From: Xanthomonas hyacinthi
GTDB taxonomy: Bacteria; Pseudomonadota; Gammaproteobacteria; Xanthomonadales; Xanthomonadaceae
Assembly (NCBI RefSeq): GCF_009769165.1
Contig: NZ_CP043476.1
Coordinates: forward strand, 3,851,001-3,915,000
Direction: 5' to 3'
Length of the DNA: 64,000 nucleotides
Shown here: piece by piece, positions 17,897 through 27,581 of the stretch
How the letters are laid out: the number at the start of each line of letters is the position of its first letter
Numbering within the stretch: the stretch's first letter is position 1
The notes under the pieces: generated by a model
Seen by the model: the letters and a program-made list of their open reading frames with translations, nothing else
Told to the model about the DNA's origin: nothing
Databases searched by the model: none
Made by a program: the position numbers and the translations under genes

Positions 17897-19230
17897 CAGC
17901 GGTCGAACGCCAGGCGCTGCCCGTTCGGGCTGCCGACCAGGCGGGTGCCGTCCCAGGCCAGTTCGCCGTTGACCCAGGTCGCCGCGATCCGGGAGCGGAA
18001 GCTGCGGCCCTCGAACGGCGACCAGCCGCACTTGGACAGCACGTCCTCGCGGCGCACGGTGAAGGCGGTGTCGTCGATCAGCACCAGGTCGGCGTGGTAG
18101 CCCTCGCGCAGGAAGCCGCGCTGTTGCACGTCGAACAGCAGCGCCGGCGCATGCGCGAACTTGTGCACCACCTGGGCCACGCCGAGCCGGCCTTCGTGCA
18201 CCAGTTCCAGCGCCGCGACCAGCGCGTACTGCACCAGCGGCAGCCCCGACGGCGCCTGCGCATACGGCTTGCTCTTCTCCTCCCAGGTGTGCGGCGCATG
18301 GTCGGTGGCGAGCACGTCGATCACGTCCTCGGCCAGCGCGCGGATCAGCGCCTCGCGGTCGCTGGCGTCCTTGATCGCCGGGTTGCACTTGATCAGGTTG
18401 CCCAGCGTGGCGTAGTCGGCGCGGTCGAAGCGCAGGAAGTGGATACAGGTCTCGGCGGTGATGCGCTTGCCCTGGATCGGGCCGGGCGCGAACAGCGCCA
18501 GTTCGTCGGCGGTGGAGATGTGCAGCACGTGCAGGCGGGTGCCGTGCTTGCGCGCCAGCGACACCGCCAGCTGCGAGGATTTCAGGCAGGCCTGGCGCGA
18601 ACGGATGTCCGGATGCATCTCCGGGGTCAGCGCCTCGCCGTACTTTTCCTTGAACGCGGCCAGGGTCGCGTCGATGGTCGGGGTGTCTTCGCAGTGGGTG
18701 ATGATCGGGGTCGGCGCGTCGCGGAAGATCGCGTCCAGCGTCTGCGGGTTGTCGACCAGCATGTTGCCGGTGGAGGCGCCCATGAACACCTTGATGCCGG
18801 GCGCGGTCTTCGGGTCCAGGCTCTGGATCGCGGCCAGGTTGTCGTTGCTGGCGCCCAGGTAGAAGCCGTAGTTGCCCCAGGCGCGGCCGCCGGCGGCATC
18901 GTACTTGGCCTGCAGCGCGGCCGCGTCCAGGGTCGGCGGATTGGTGTTGGGCATGTCCATGAAGCTGGTCAGGCCGCCGGCCACCGCGGCCGCCGACTCG
19001 CTGGCGATGTCGCCCTTGTGGGTCAGGCCGGGTTCGCGGAAGTGCACCTGGTCGTCGATCATGCCGGGCAGCAGCCAGCGCCCGTTGGCATCGACCACCG
19101 TCTCGCCGTCGCGGGCGGCCAGTTGCGGGGCGATCGCGGCGATGCGGCCGTCGGCGATGCGCAGGTCGCCCTGGGTTTCTTTGCCTTCGTTGACCAGGCG
19201 GGCGTTGACGATGAGCGTGGAGGAGGGCAT
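17896..19230 (-). CDS. pyrC: Dihydroorotase, type I
   Basis: A 444-residue amidohydrolase of pyrimidine synthesis that interconverts carbamoyl-aspartate and dihydroorotate. The first metal motif reads DDQVHFREPG, so the usual HxH is QxH (Q61, H63). This variant occurs in several bacterial lineages and does not by itself mean loss of activity. The rest is typical: PNTNPP, KVFMGASTG with the lysine expected to be carboxylated, THCED, HVLHIST and ATDHAPH. It overlaps the peptidase gene downstream and touches yidD upstream, forming a small operon. Confidence 0.88.
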   Translation of the reverse strand: MPSSTLIVNARLVNEGKETQGDLRIADGRIAAIAPQLAARDGETVVDANGRWLLPGMIDDQVHFREPGLTHKGDIASESAAAVAGGLTSFMDMPNTNPPTLDAAALQAKYDAAGGRAWGNYGFYLGASNDNLAAIQSLDPKTAPGIKVFMGASTGNMLVDNPQTLDAIFRDAPTPIITHCEDTPTIDATLAAFKEKYGEALTPEMHPDIRSRQACLKSSQLAVSLARKHGTRLHVLHISTADELALFAPGPIQGKRITAETCIHFLRFDRADYATLGNLIKCNPAIKDASDREALIRALAEDVIDVLATDHAPHTWEEKSKPYAQAPSGLPLVQYALVAALELVHEGRLGVAQVVHKFAHAPALLFDVQQRGFLREGYHADLVLIDDTAFTVRREDVLSKCGWSPFEGRSFRSRIAATWVNGELAWDGTRLVGSPNGQRLAFDR

Positions 19231-19485
19231 TCAGTGTTTTCCTGGACAGCGGCAGGCCGGCGGCGCCGCGGGATCGGGCACCGGGTCGAACCCGCCGGGA
19301 TGGAAGGGATGGCAGCGGCCGACGCGGCGGGCGGCCATCCAGCCCCCGCGCAGCGCGCCGTAGCGGGCGATGGCGGTGACCGCGTAGGCCGAGCAGCTGG
19401 GCACGAAACGGCAGCGCGGCCCCAGCTGGGGGCTGATGAAGCGCTGGTACAGGTGCAGCAGGGCGATAAGAGCGCGGGCGATCAC
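19231..19485 (-). CDS. yidD: Membrane protein insertion efficiency factor YidD
   Basis: An 84-residue member of the YidD family, which helps membrane protein insertion. The conserved pattern is visible as [29 protein letters not shown] and [12 protein letters not shown]. The start must be GTG at 19485, since the nearby ATG runs into a stop. It stops immediately before the dihydroorotase ATG. The usual partners rnpA and yidC are not here. Confidence 0.88.
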   Translation of the reverse strand: MIARALIALLHLYQRFISPQLGPRCRFVPSCSAYAVTAIARYGALRGGWMAARRVGRCHPFHPGGFDPVPDPAAPPACRCPGKH

Positions 19486-19618
19486 CTGGCCATGATATGC
19501 CAGTTGCGTGGCGGGCCGCCGTTCACCGGCGTGTACGCGGTGTGGTTGCCGCGGGGGGTAGGGTAGGCTATAAAGACCCGCTTTCCCGGGCCCCGGGGAA
19601 ACCAAGGAAGAGCGATTC

Positions 19619-20686
19619 GTGGCTGCTAAAAAACCTGTAAAGAAGGCCGTCAAGGCCGCCAAGAAGCCCGTCCAGCCCGTTGCCAAGAAAGCGACGGCGT
19701 CCACTGCTGCCAAGCCGCTGAAGAAACCGGTGGTCAAACCGGCGTCCACGCCTGCGCCGGCGAAGAAGGCGCCAGCCAAGGCGGTGGCGAAGAAGCCGGT
19801 GGCCAGGCCGGCCGCTGCGCTTGCCAAGAAAGCCGCGGCCAGGCCGGCCGCCAAGCCAGCGACCGCCGCCAAATCCAGCGCGACGCCGGCAGCGAAGCCG
19901 GCCACGCCCGTTGCAAAGCCAAAGCAGGCCACCGCCCCGGTCGCCGCCCCGGCGGTGTCCAAATCCGTACCGAAGCCGGCTGCCAAGCCGGCGCCGGCCA
20001 AGTCTGTCCCGGCCAAGGCCGCCACGCCCGCCGCTGCACCGGTTTCCAAGCCGGTTGCCGCCAAGCCCGCCGCGCCCTCGGCCCCGCCACATAAGAATCC
20101 CGTGTCCGTTTCGAAATCCTCCGCGAAAACCCCCACCAAATCCGAATCCACCCCCAAGGCGCCGATCGCCAAGCCCACCGGCAAGGTCGCCGTCGCGGTG
20201 ACCGCCAAGTCCAACACGCCCGCCAAGCCGGCCAAGCACAAGGTGGTCGAGTACAAGACCGACGAAGCCACCGGTCGCCCGATCCTGCCCAAGGGCTACA
20301 AGCCGGCGAGCGACGAGGAGTACATGAGCACGCTGCAGCAGGAGTACTTCCGCCAGCGCCTGCTCAGCTGGCGTGCCGATCTGGTCGAGGAATCCAAGCA
20401 GACCATCGAGAACCTGCGCGACGAAGTCCGCGACATCGGCGACGAGGCCGAGCGCGCCACCCGCGAGACCGAAAACTCGCTGGAACTGCGCACCCGCGAC
20501 CGCTACCGCAAGCTGATCGGCAAGATCGACAGCACGCTCAAGCGCCTGGATGCCGGCGACTACGGCTACTGCGTCGACACCGGCGAGGAAATCGGCCTGG
20601 AGCGCCTGGACGCGCGCCTGACCGCCGAGCGCACCATCGACGCGCAGGAGCGCTGGGAGCACCTGCAGAAGCAGCAGGGCGAGTGA
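19619..20686 (+). CDS. DksA-like protein with long Ala/Lys/Pro-rich N-terminus
   Basis: A 355-residue protein with a GTG start after AAGGAAGAG. Residues 1 to about 200 are a low-complexity Ala, Lys and Pro tail with repeated AKKP and KPAA units, likely disordered and DNA- or RNA-binding. The last 120 or so residues match DksA/TraR, which binds the RNA polymerase secondary channel in the stringent response. The coiled-coil tip reads DEAERA instead of DxxDxA. Only one of the four zinc cysteines remains ([12 protein letters not shown]), so the finger probably folds without zinc. A strong terminator follows. Confidence 0.85.
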   Translation: MAAKKPVKKAVKAAKKPVQPVAKKATASTAAKPLKKPVVKPASTPAPAKKAPAKAVAKKPVARPAAALAKKAAARPAAKPATAAKSSATPAAKPATPVAKPKQATAPVAAPAVSKSVPKPAAKPAPAKSVPAKAATPAAAPVSKPVAAKPAAPSAPPHKNPVSVSKSSAKTPTKSESTPKAPIAKPTGKVAVAVTAKSNTPAKPAKHKVVEYKTDEATGRPILPKGYKPASDEEYMSTLQQEYFRQRLLSWRADLVEESKQTIENLRDEVRDIGDEAERATRETENSLELRTRDRYRKLIGKIDSTLKRLDAGDYGYCVDTGEEIGLERLDARLTAERTIDAQERWEHLQKQQGE

Positions 20687-20721
20687 TCCGCCACGTCGCG
20701 CTTGTCCCGCCGTTCGAACAA

Positions 20722-20754
20722 AGGCCCCGCCAGCGCGGGGCTTTTGTTTTTTGC
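20722..20754 (+). terminator. Rho-independent terminator after the DksA-like gene
   Basis: GCCCCGC and GCGGGGC pair around a short loop and are followed by TTTTGTTTTTT. It lies about 35 bases after the stop codon. Confidence 0.85.
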
Positions 20755-21122
20755 GAGGGAAGCGCGCGCCGAGCCGCGTCGCCTCCACGCAGGATCGTCG
20801 CGGTTCGGCCAGGACGGGAACCTTGAGCGGCCTCCTGCGGCGGACGCAGGTTCGCGGATATGCGCTCGTTTCCGCCACCGCCGATCGCCGGCGCAGCCCG
20901 CCTTACACCCGCCTGTCATGTCGTCGCCGCAGACTGCGCGGGTGGCGGTCGGCCACGCGACCGCTGCTTCCGGATGCTTCCGCACCGCCTTGCCCGCCTG
21001 CCGCACGCGTGGCCTACCGTGCCGTTCCGTGTCGCGTTGCCGAGCCGCCGTGCACGGCGTAGTGGCAGTGGGTCGCGCGGCGGGCTGGCCGTAGCGGCGA
21101 CACAGGCAGTGGGGGCTTGCGC
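20755..21122. other. Intergenic stretch, nothing recognised
   Basis: About 370 bases between the terminator and the next gene. Frames in it look like GC-driven noise, with no RNA gene or clear promoter seen. Confidence 0.45.
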
Positions 21123-22232
21123 ATGATCGCCGCGTCCTCCGCGCCCGACCTGCCGCGGCGCGGCGCCAGCTGGCGCTGGCTCCGCTGGCCGCTGCTGGTC
21201 GTGCTGGTGCTGCTGGCGGTGGTAGCGCTGGGGCCGCGGGTCAGCCCGGCGCTGCCGCAGGTCGCGCTGCCGGCGGTGCCGCAGGATCCGCTTGCGCTGC
21301 AGGCCTGGCTGGACGCGCGCGAACGGGCCACTCCCGGCCTGCGCGCGGACAACCAGGCGCGCATCGTCTGGGCCGACCCGGCGCATCCGGGACGCCGCGA
21401 CTGCGCCATGGTCTATCTGCACGGCTTCACCGCCAGCCAGGGCGAGGGCGCGCCGACCCATCGGCGCCTGGCGCGCAGCTTCGGCTGCAACCTGTACCTG
21501 CCGCGGCTGCCGGGACACGGGCTGCTCGCCGCCGACGCCTTGCGCGGCATCGATGCGCCGCGTCTGCTCGGCGCCGCCGCCGAGGCGTTGGCGGTGGCGC
21601 AGGTGCTGGGCCGGCGCGTGGTGGTGATCGGCAATTCGATGGGCGGCGCGCTGGCGCTGCAGACCGTGGCCGCGCATCCGCAGCAGGTGCAGGCCGTGGT
21701 GCTGTGGTCGCCGCTGGTGCGCGAGCACGGCGAGCAGCTGCAGCCGATGCTGTGGCCATGGGGCGCGCAATTGCTGCTGTGGTCGCGCAACGGCGGCGAT
21801 CCGGTCATGCGCTACCCGGTCGATAGTGGCTACTGGGCCGACGCCACCCATGTCGACGGCTACCGCGCGCTGGCCGCGCTGACCCGCGGCGGCATGCTGC
21901 CGGCGACCTACGCGCGGATCCATGTGCCGCTGTTCCTCGGTTACTACTATCGCGACGCGCAGCATCAGGACGCGACCGTGTCGGTGGCGGCGATGCAGGC
22001 GATGTTCGCGCAGCTGGGCACCCCGCCGGCGCTGCGCCAGGCGGTGGATTTCGCCGATGCCGGCAACCACGTGCTGGCGTCGCCGATCCGCTCCAGGGCG
22101 GTGCCGGCGGTGTTCGCGGCGACGTGCCGGTTCCTGGCCGGCAAGGGCGGGCTGACCCAGCCGGCGAACCTGCCCGATTGCGCTGCGGCGTGGGACGCCG
22201 AGGCGCGCCAGGACGCCGCCGGCGCGCGCTGA
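21123..22232 (+). CDS. Membrane-anchored alpha/beta hydrolase
   Basis: A 369-residue hydrolase with an N-terminal membrane anchor or signal segment (LLVVLVLLAVVALG, about residues 25-38). The catalytic serine is in GNSMGGA. The oxyanion region is YLHGFTAS, and NHVLASP near the C-terminus carries the likely histidine. The architecture resembles monoacylglycerol lipase or carboxylesterase-type enzymes. The substrate is unknown. The in-frame ATG two codons earlier is also possible. Confidence 0.7.
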   Translation: MIAASSAPDLPRRGASWRWLRWPLLVVLVLLAVVALGPRVSPALPQVALPAVPQDPLALQAWLDARERATPGLRADNQARIVWADPAHPGRRDCAMVYLHGFTASQGEGAPTHRRLARSFGCNLYLPRLPGHGLLAADALRGIDAPRLLGAAAEALAVAQVLGRRVVVIGNSMGGALALQTVAAHPQQVQAVVLWSPLVREHGEQLQPMLWPWGAQLLLWSRNGGDPVMRYPVDSGYWADATHVDGYRALAALTRGGMLPATYARIHVPLFLGYYYRDAQHQDATVSVAAMQAMFAQLGTPPALRQAVDFADAGNHVLASPIRSRAVPAVFAATCRFLAGKGGLTQPANLPDCAAAWDAEARQDAAGAR

Positions 22233-22254
22233 ACGGCGCGCGGCTAGCGCGCCG

Positions 22255-23502
22255 TCACTGCAGCTCGCGCAGGTCCAGCTTGCGCAGCTTCGGCGCCTTC
22301 CAGGCAGTGGTCGCGACCACGCCCAAGGTCACGCAGCCGCCGATCACCACCGCCGGCACCAGGCCGACCAGCCGCGCCATGACCCCGTCGTAGAACGCGC
22401 CCAGCTCGTTCGACGAGCCGATGAAGATGCCGCTGATCGAGGACACCCGCCCGCGCATCGCGTCCGGCGTGGCCAGCTGCAGGATGGTCGAGCGCACGAT
22501 CACCGACACGCCGTCGCACATGCCGTAGACCAGCAGGATCGCCGCCGACAGCCAGAAGTGCCGCGACAGGCCGAAGGCGATCGTGCACAGGCCGAAGCCG
22601 GTCACCGCCAGCAGCAGGATGCGGCCGGCGTTGCGCTGCAGCGGGCGCCGCGCCAGCCACAGCCCGACCAGCACCGAGCCCAGCGCCGGCGCGCCGCGCA
22701 GGATGCCCAGGCCTTCGGGGCCGTAATGCAGGATGTCGTGGATGAAGGCCGGCAGCATCGACACCGCGCCGCCGAGCAGCACCGAGAACATGTCCAGCGC
22801 CATCGCACCGAGCATGATCTGATTGGAGAACACGAACTGCGCGCCCTCGGCGATGCTGCGGAAGATCGGCGCGCGCGGGCCGGCGTTGACCGGCTCGGCG
22901 ACGCGCAGCAGCAACAGCGCCAGCGTCGCCACGCAGGCCACTGCCATGGCCACGCCGTAGGACAGGCCTTTGCCGCCCCAGCCGACCAGTGCCCCGCCCA
23001 GCGCCGGCCCGATCACCATGCCGATCTGGAACACCACGCTGCCGATGCTGGCGCCGCGCGCATACGCCTGGCGCGGCAGCGCGTGCGCGAACAGCGCGTT
23101 GTACACCGGCGCCAGGAACGCCCGCGCCGCGCCGGTCAGTGCGATCGCCGCGTAGATCGGCCACACGCCGTGCACCGGCAGCCAGCCGTGGGTCAGCGCG
23201 GCCAGCACTGCCGCGGTCGCGACCAGGCCCAGGCTGGCGAGCATGCCCAGGCGGCGCCGCGGCAGGTGATCGACCAGGTAGCCGGCGAACGGCGCGATGC
23301 AGAAGAACGGCAGGATCTCGGCCAGTCCGATCAATCCCAGCGAGAACGGATCGCGGGTGATCTCGTAGATGTGCCAACCGACCGTGACCGCGACGATCTG
23401 GTAGGACAGCATCGTGCAGATGCGGTAGGCCAGCACCAGCGCGAAGCCGGGATGCGCCAGCAGCGTACGCAGGCTCTCGGGAGAAGGGAGTGGGGCGCTC
23501 AT
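22255..23502 (-). CDS. MFS transporter, enterobactin-exporter type
   Basis: A 415-residue inner-membrane transporter of the major facilitator superfamily with about twelve hydrophobic segments. The layout (YQIVAVTVGWHIYEITRDP, then GYLVDHLPRRR after helix 2) fits the DHA3 or EntS-like branch. It overlaps the stop of sufE by ATGA, so the two are co-transcribed. The cargo cannot be predicted. Confidence 0.8.
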   Translation of the reverse strand: MSAPLPSPESLRTLLAHPGFALVLAYRICTMLSYQIVAVTVGWHIYEITRDPFSLGLIGLAEILPFFCIAPFAGYLVDHLPRRRLGMLASLGLVATAAVLAALTHGWLPVHGVWPIYAAIALTGAARAFLAPVYNALFAHALPRQAYARGASIGSVVFQIGMVIGPALGGALVGWGGKGLSYGVAMAVACVATLALLLLRVAEPVNAGPRAPIFRSIAEGAQFVFSNQIMLGAMALDMFSVLLGGAVSMLPAFIHDILHYGPEGLGILRGAPALGSVLVGLWLARRPLQRNAGRILLLAVTGFGLCTIAFGLSRHFWLSAAILLVYGMCDGVSVIVRSTILQLATPDAMRGRVSSISGIFIGSSNELGAFYDGVMARLVGLVPAVVIGGCVTLGVVATTAWKAPKLRKLDLRELQ

Positions 23503-23939
23503 GCCTGCGCGCGCGCGCTGTCCTGGATGAACGCCAGGATCGCGGCCAGGCCGTTGCTGCGGGTCGGCGACAGGTGCTTGCCCAGGCCGATCGCGGCGAC
23601 GAAGTCCGGCGCAGTGGCCAGGATCTGCGCGGCGCTGCGCCCGGAGTAGACCCGCAGCGCCAGGTAGATCAGCCCGGAGACGATCGCCGAATCGCTGATC
23701 GCATGGAACAGCAGCCGCTGCGCATCGCCCTCGGGCACGATCCACACCATCGACTGGCAGCCGTGCAGGCGGTGCTGTTCGGTCTTCCACTGCTCGGGGA
23801 ACGCGGGCAGCTTGCGGCCCAGATCGATCAGGTACTGGTAGCGCTCGGACCAGTCGCCGAAGAAGCCGAATTCCTCGGCGATGGCGGCCTGGGCGTCGGC
23901 GGGGGTGGGTTCGAGCGGGAAATCGGTGGGGTCGTTCAT
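23499..23939 (-). CDS. sufE: Cysteine desulfuration protein SufE
   Basis: A 146-residue sulfur acceptor that takes persulfide sulfur from SufS for iron-sulfur cluster assembly. The acceptor cysteine is in RLHGCQSMVWI, and the GRSAAQILA and LSPTRSNGL blocks are conserved in the family. The suf cluster is not in the window. It is followed, with overlap, by an MFS gene. Confidence 0.9.
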   Translation of the reverse strand: MNDPTDFPLEPTPADAQAAIAEEFGFFGDWSERYQYLIDLGRKLPAFPEQWKTEQHRLHGCQSMVWIVPEGDAQRLLFHAISDSAIVSGLIYLALRVYSGRSAAQILATAPDFVAAIGLGKHLSPTRSNGLAAILAFIQDSARAQA

Positions 23940-23965
23940 CGCAAATCCAGAATCAATCGGTAAAG

Positions 23966-24134
23966 CCCCTCTCCCCCCGGGAGAGGGGTTGGGGTGAGGG
24001 TACGGGCGCAGCCTCGCGAAAAATCGACGCCAGCCGCTTTGTCCGTACCCTTATCGAGTGTTGCCGTACCCTCATCCGCCCCTTCGGGGCACCTTCCCCC
24101 AAAAAGGGGGCCATGGTCCCGATGGGAGAAGGGA
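23966..24134. repeat. Intergenic repeat, CTCTCCC/GGGAGAG type
   Basis: The stretch starts with a hairpin-forming CCCCTCTCCC...GGGAGAGGGG, runs on as TTGGGGTGAGGGTACGGGC, and then carries the reverse half TACCCTCATCCGCCCC with GGGAGAAGGG. The same organisation recurs at 28826-29096. It separates sufE from cysS and has no coding signal. Confidence 0.75.
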
Positions 24135-24139
24135 AAAGC

Positions 24140-25549
24140 TCAGCTGCGCTTCCAGCGTACGCCTTGCGCGGTGTCTTCCAGCACTACGCCTTCGGCGGCC
24201 AGCTGCTGGCGGATCGCGTCGGCGCGGGCGAAGTCGCGGCTCTTCTTGGCGGCGGTGCGTTCGTCGATCAGCGCCTGGATGCGCCCATCGTCGCCGTCGC
24301 CGGCACCGCGGTTGAACCAGGCCGTCGGCGCTTGTTGCAGCAGGCCCAGTGCCAGGCCGGCGCCGAGCAGGTCGGACTTGGCCTGCCGCAATTGCGCTTC
24401 CAGCTGTGCGTCGCGCGGGGCATCGCTGCCGCCGACCGGGGCCAGCAGCTGCCGCGCGACCGTCGCGATCCGCGCCACTTCGGCCAGCGCCTGCGGCGTG
24501 TTGAGATCGTCTTCCAGCGCGTCCTCGATCGCTTGCGGGATCGCCGCGGTGGCCTGGATCGCGTCCAGCGCGCGCAAGGTGCCGTACAGCCGGTCCAGGG
24601 TGCTCTTGCACTGCTCGATCAGCGCATCGGACCAGTCCAGCGGCTGCCGGTAGTGCGCGCTCAGCAGTGCGCAGCGCAGCGCTTCCGGCGGATGCCTGGC
24701 GATCAGGTCGTGCACGGTCTCGATGTTGCCCAGCGACTTGCTCATCTTGGCGCCGCTGAAGTTGAGCATGCCGTTGTGCAGCCAGAACCGGGCGAAGGTG
24801 GCGCCGCCGTGCGCGCACTCGCTCTGCGCGATCTCGTTCTCGTGGTGCGGGAACTGCAGGTCCACGCCGCCGGCGTGGATGTCGAGGGTCGGCCCCAGGT
24901 GCGCGGCGGCCATCGCCGAGCATTCGATGTGCCAGCCGGGGCGGCCGCGGCCCCACGGCGAGTCCCAGCCCGGCAGCTCGTCGCTGGACGGCTTCCACAG
25001 CACGAAGTCGCCGGCATCGCGCTTGTACGGGGCCACCTCGACGCGGGCGCCGGCCAGCATCTCCTCCGGGTCGCGCCGCGACAGCTTGCCGTAGCCGGCG
25101 AAGCTGGCCACCGCGAACAGCACGTGGCCTTGCGCGGCGTAGGCGTGGCCGCTGTCGATCAGCCGCTCGATCATCGCCACGATCTGCGGGATGTGCGCGG
25201 TGGCCTCCGGTTCCAGGTCCGGCGGCAGCACCCCCAACGCGGCCATGTCCTGCCGGTAGATGGCGGTGAAGCGGTCGGTGATGGTGGCGATCGGCACGCC
25301 CTGCGCCTGTGCGGCGGCGTTGATCTTGTCGTCCACGTCGGTGATGTTGCGCGCGTAGCGCAGCGCGCCGTAGCGCCGCCGCAGCAGCGCGGCCAGCACG
25401 TCGAACACCACCGGGCCGCGCGCGTTGCCGATGTGCGCATAGTTGTAGACGGTGGGGCCGCAGACATACAGGGTTGGGCCGGCGACCGGATCGAGGGGTT
25501 CGAAGGCGTCGACCCGGCGGGTCAGGTTGTTGTGCAGGCGCAGGCTCAT
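24140..25549 (-). CDS. cysS: Cysteinyl-tRNA synthetase
   Basis: A 469-residue class I aminoacyl-tRNA synthetase. HIGH appears as [11 protein letters not shown] and KMSKS as AKMSKSLGN. The zinc ligands include the cysteine in YVCGPTVY, the cysteine in WHIECSAM, and the HHENE block. The C-terminal helical anticodon-side region ([19 protein letters not shown]) is standard. I use the ATG at 25549; an ATG two codons upstream is equally possible. Confidence 0.95.
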   Translation of the reverse strand: MSLRLHNNLTRRVDAFEPLDPVAGPTLYVCGPTVYNYAHIGNARGPVVFDVLAALLRRRYGALRYARNITDVDDKINAAAQAQGVPIATITDRFTAIYRQDMAALGVLPPDLEPEATAHIPQIVAMIERLIDSGHAYAAQGHVLFAVASFAGYGKLSRRDPEEMLAGARVEVAPYKRDAGDFVLWKPSSDELPGWDSPWGRGRPGWHIECSAMAAAHLGPTLDIHAGGVDLQFPHHENEIAQSECAHGGATFARFWLHNGMLNFSGAKMSKSLGNIETVHDLIARHPPEALRCALLSAHYRQPLDWSDALIEQCKSTLDRLYGTLRALDAIQATAAIPQAIEDALEDDLNTPQALAEVARIATVARQLLAPVGGSDAPRDAQLEAQLRQAKSDLLGAGLALGLLQQAPTAWFNRGAGDGDDGRIQALIDERTAAKKSRDFARADAIRQQLAAEGVVLEDTAQGVRWKRS

Positions 25550-25673
25550 CGGCATCGGGCGTGGGGAAGCCGGTCGATTCTACCGGCAGCGGCCCCGCGC
25601 GTGGGCTTGCGTTCAGCCCGACGCAAGCTGCCATGCCTACACTGCTCGATCCGTCATTCGAAGCTCGGTGCCG

Positions 25674-26195
25674 ATGCGTCCGAACCTGTTGTTGCCGCTG
25701 GCCGGCCTGTTCGCATGCGTCGCGGTGCCGGCCTGGGCCCAGGACAACGAGGCGCGCAACCGCGTGGTGGTGATCGAGAACGTCAAGCTCGACTACGCGC
25801 AGGTGCTGAACGTGGAGCCGGTGTACCAGACCCTGCGCGCCACTCGCATCGAACAGCAATGCGACACGGTCGAGTTGCCGGCGCCGGCGCCGGCCCAGCC
25901 GGAGGACGACAGCCGCCTGAACCGGTTGATGGATTCGGTCAAGGACCTCTTCAGCCGCCGCCGCGATGCGCCCGTGCCGGTCGCCGCGGCGCCGGCGCCG
26001 CCGTCGAGCGGGCGCAATTGCCGCACCATCGAGGTCGGCCGCGAGTTCCGCCGCCCGATCGCCTACGACGTGGACTATGTCTACAAGGGCACCAAGTACC
26101 GCTCGCGGCTGGCGGAGGATCCGGGCAACCGGCTGCGCATCCGCGTGTCGGTGGCGCCGTATGTGCCCGATGCGGTCGTGGTGCCGCCGCGATGA
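25674..26195 (+). CDS. Secreted protein of unknown function
   Basis: A 173-residue protein with a clear signal peptide (NLLLPLAGLFACVAVPAWA, cut before QDNE). A conserved-looking N-terminal strand region (VVVIENVKLDYAQVLNVEPVYQ) and a C-terminal one (YDVDYVYKGTKYRSRL, then LRIRVSVAP) flank a proline-rich linker. This layout resembles small periplasmic or outer-membrane proteins of the UmoD/17-kDa-like kind, but I do not assign a family. Cysteines at about residues 63 and 122 could form a disulfide. Confidence 0.6.
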   Translation: MRPNLLLPLAGLFACVAVPAWAQDNEARNRVVVIENVKLDYAQVLNVEPVYQTLRATRIEQQCDTVELPAPAPAQPEDDSRLNRLMDSVKDLFSRRRDAPVPVAAAPAPPSSGRNCRTIEVGREFRRPIAYDVDYVYKGTKYRSRLAEDPGNRLRIRVSVAPYVPDAVVVPPR

Positions 26196-26369
26196 GCGCG
26201 CGCGCTTGCGCCTGCGGCGTGCGCGTGCGAGGATGCGCACCGATGAAAGCGAACCTGCCCCAGCACGATCTCAGCGCCGCGCGCATGGCTTCGGGCATGA
26301 CATCGCGCGCGCGCCGACCGGAATCCCACATCCTGGCTGGGTAACCGGAGCGCCGTGCCGTTCGTCTGA

Positions 26370-26397
26370 AAACCCAGCCCGAGGCTGGGTTTTTTCG
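26370..26397 (+). terminator. Rho-independent terminator before argF'
   Basis: AACCCAGCC and GGCTGGGTT pair around a three-base loop and run into TTTTTT. It isolates the upstream gene from the arginine cluster. Confidence 0.85.
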
Positions 26398-26492
26398 TTT
26401 TCATCCCCCGGAAAGGTTTCACCCGTAAAGAACTACAGCGCGTCCCGCGCACGCTACCGCCGCGGTGGCTCCACGCAGCAAAGGATGGACCG

Positions 26493-27524
26493 ATGTCTCT
26501 GAAGCACTTCTTGAACACCCAGGACTGGAGCCGGGCCGAGCTGGATGCGCTGTTGACCCGGGCGGCGCTGTTCAAGCGCAACAAGCTGGGCAGCGAGCTG
26601 AAGGGCAAGTCGATCGCGCTGGTGTTCTTCAACCCGTCGATGCGCACCCGCACCAGTTTCGAGCTGGGCGCGTTCGAGCTGGGCGGGCATGCGGTGGTGC
26701 TGCAGCCGGGCAAGGACGCGTGGCCGATCGAGTTCGATCTGGGCACGGTGATGGACGGCGACACCGAGGAGCACATCGCCGAGGTGGCGCGGGTGCTGGG
26801 CCGCTACGTCGATCTGATCGGGGTGCGCGCGTTCCCGAAGTTCGTGGACTGGTCCAAGGACCGCGAGGATCTGGTACTGAAGAGCTTCGCCAAGTACTCG
26901 CCGGTGCCGGTGATCAACATGGAGACCATCACCCATCCGTGCCAGGAGCTGGCGCATGCGCTGGCGCTGCAGCAGCATTTCGGCACCCAGGACCTGCGCG
27001 GCAAGAAGTACGTGCTGACCTGGACCTACCATCCCAAGCCGCTGAACACCGCGGTGGCCAATTCGGCGCTGACCATCGCCACCCGCCTGGGCATGGACGT
27101 GACCCTGCTGTGCCCGACCCCGGATTACGTGCTGGACGAGCGCTACATGGACTGGGCGGCGCAGAACGTGGCCGAGAGCGGCGGCTCGCTGCAGGTCAGC
27201 CACGACATCGACAGCGCCTACGCCGGTGCCGACGTGGTCTACGCCAAGAGCTGGGGCGCGCTGCCGTTCTTCGGCAACTGGGGCCCGGAGAAGCCGATCC
27301 GCGACCAGTACCAGCACTTCATCGTCGACGAGCGCAAGATGGCGCTGACCAACAACGGCGTGTTCTCGCACTGCCTGCCGCTGCGCCGCAACGTCAAGGC
27401 CACCGACGCGGTGATGGATTCGCCGAACTGCATCGCCATCGACGAAGCCGAGAACCGGCTGCATGTGCAGAAGGCGATCATGGCGGCGCTTGCTTCGCAA
27501 GCGGGAATCGGGAAACGGGAATAG
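26493..27524 (+). CDS. argF': N-acetylornithine carbamoyltransferase
   Basis: A 343-residue transcarbamylase that makes N-acetylcitrulline from N-acetylornithine, the Xanthomonadaceae variant of arginine synthesis. The carbamoyl-phosphate loop is SMRTRTS, and the HPCQELAHAL and HCLPLRRNVK blocks are conserved. The lysine in RNVKATD is residue 302, the position reported as carboxylated in the Xanthomonas campestris enzyme. The last nine or so residues (SQAGIGKRE) come from a GGGAATCGGGAA repeat rather than from the conserved enzyme. It heads the arg cluster. Confidence 0.95.
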   Translation: MSLKHFLNTQDWSRAELDALLTRAALFKRNKLGSELKGKSIALVFFNPSMRTRTSFELGAFELGGHAVVLQPGKDAWPIEFDLGTVMDGDTEEHIAEVARVLGRYVDLIGVRAFPKFVDWSKDREDLVLKSFAKYSPVPVINMETITHPCQELAHALALQQHFGTQDLRGKKYVLTWTYHPKPLNTAVANSALTIATRLGMDVTLLCPTPDYVLDERYMDWAAQNVAESGGSLQVSHDIDSAYAGADVVYAKSWGALPFFGNWGPEKPIRDQYQHFIVDERKMALTNNGVFSHCLPLRRNVKATDAVMDSPNCIAIDEAENRLHVQKAIMAALASQAGIGKRE

Positions 27525-27581
27525 AGAATCGGTACAGCAACAGCGTTAGCCCCCACTTTTACGCGTGATAAGGAAACAACC

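Noticed and set aside
19733..20292. Gly/Ala-rich frames opposite the DksA-like tail
   Set aside because: They are the complement of the Ala/Lys/Pro repeats and have no ribosome site or domain. The real YidD start is at 19485.
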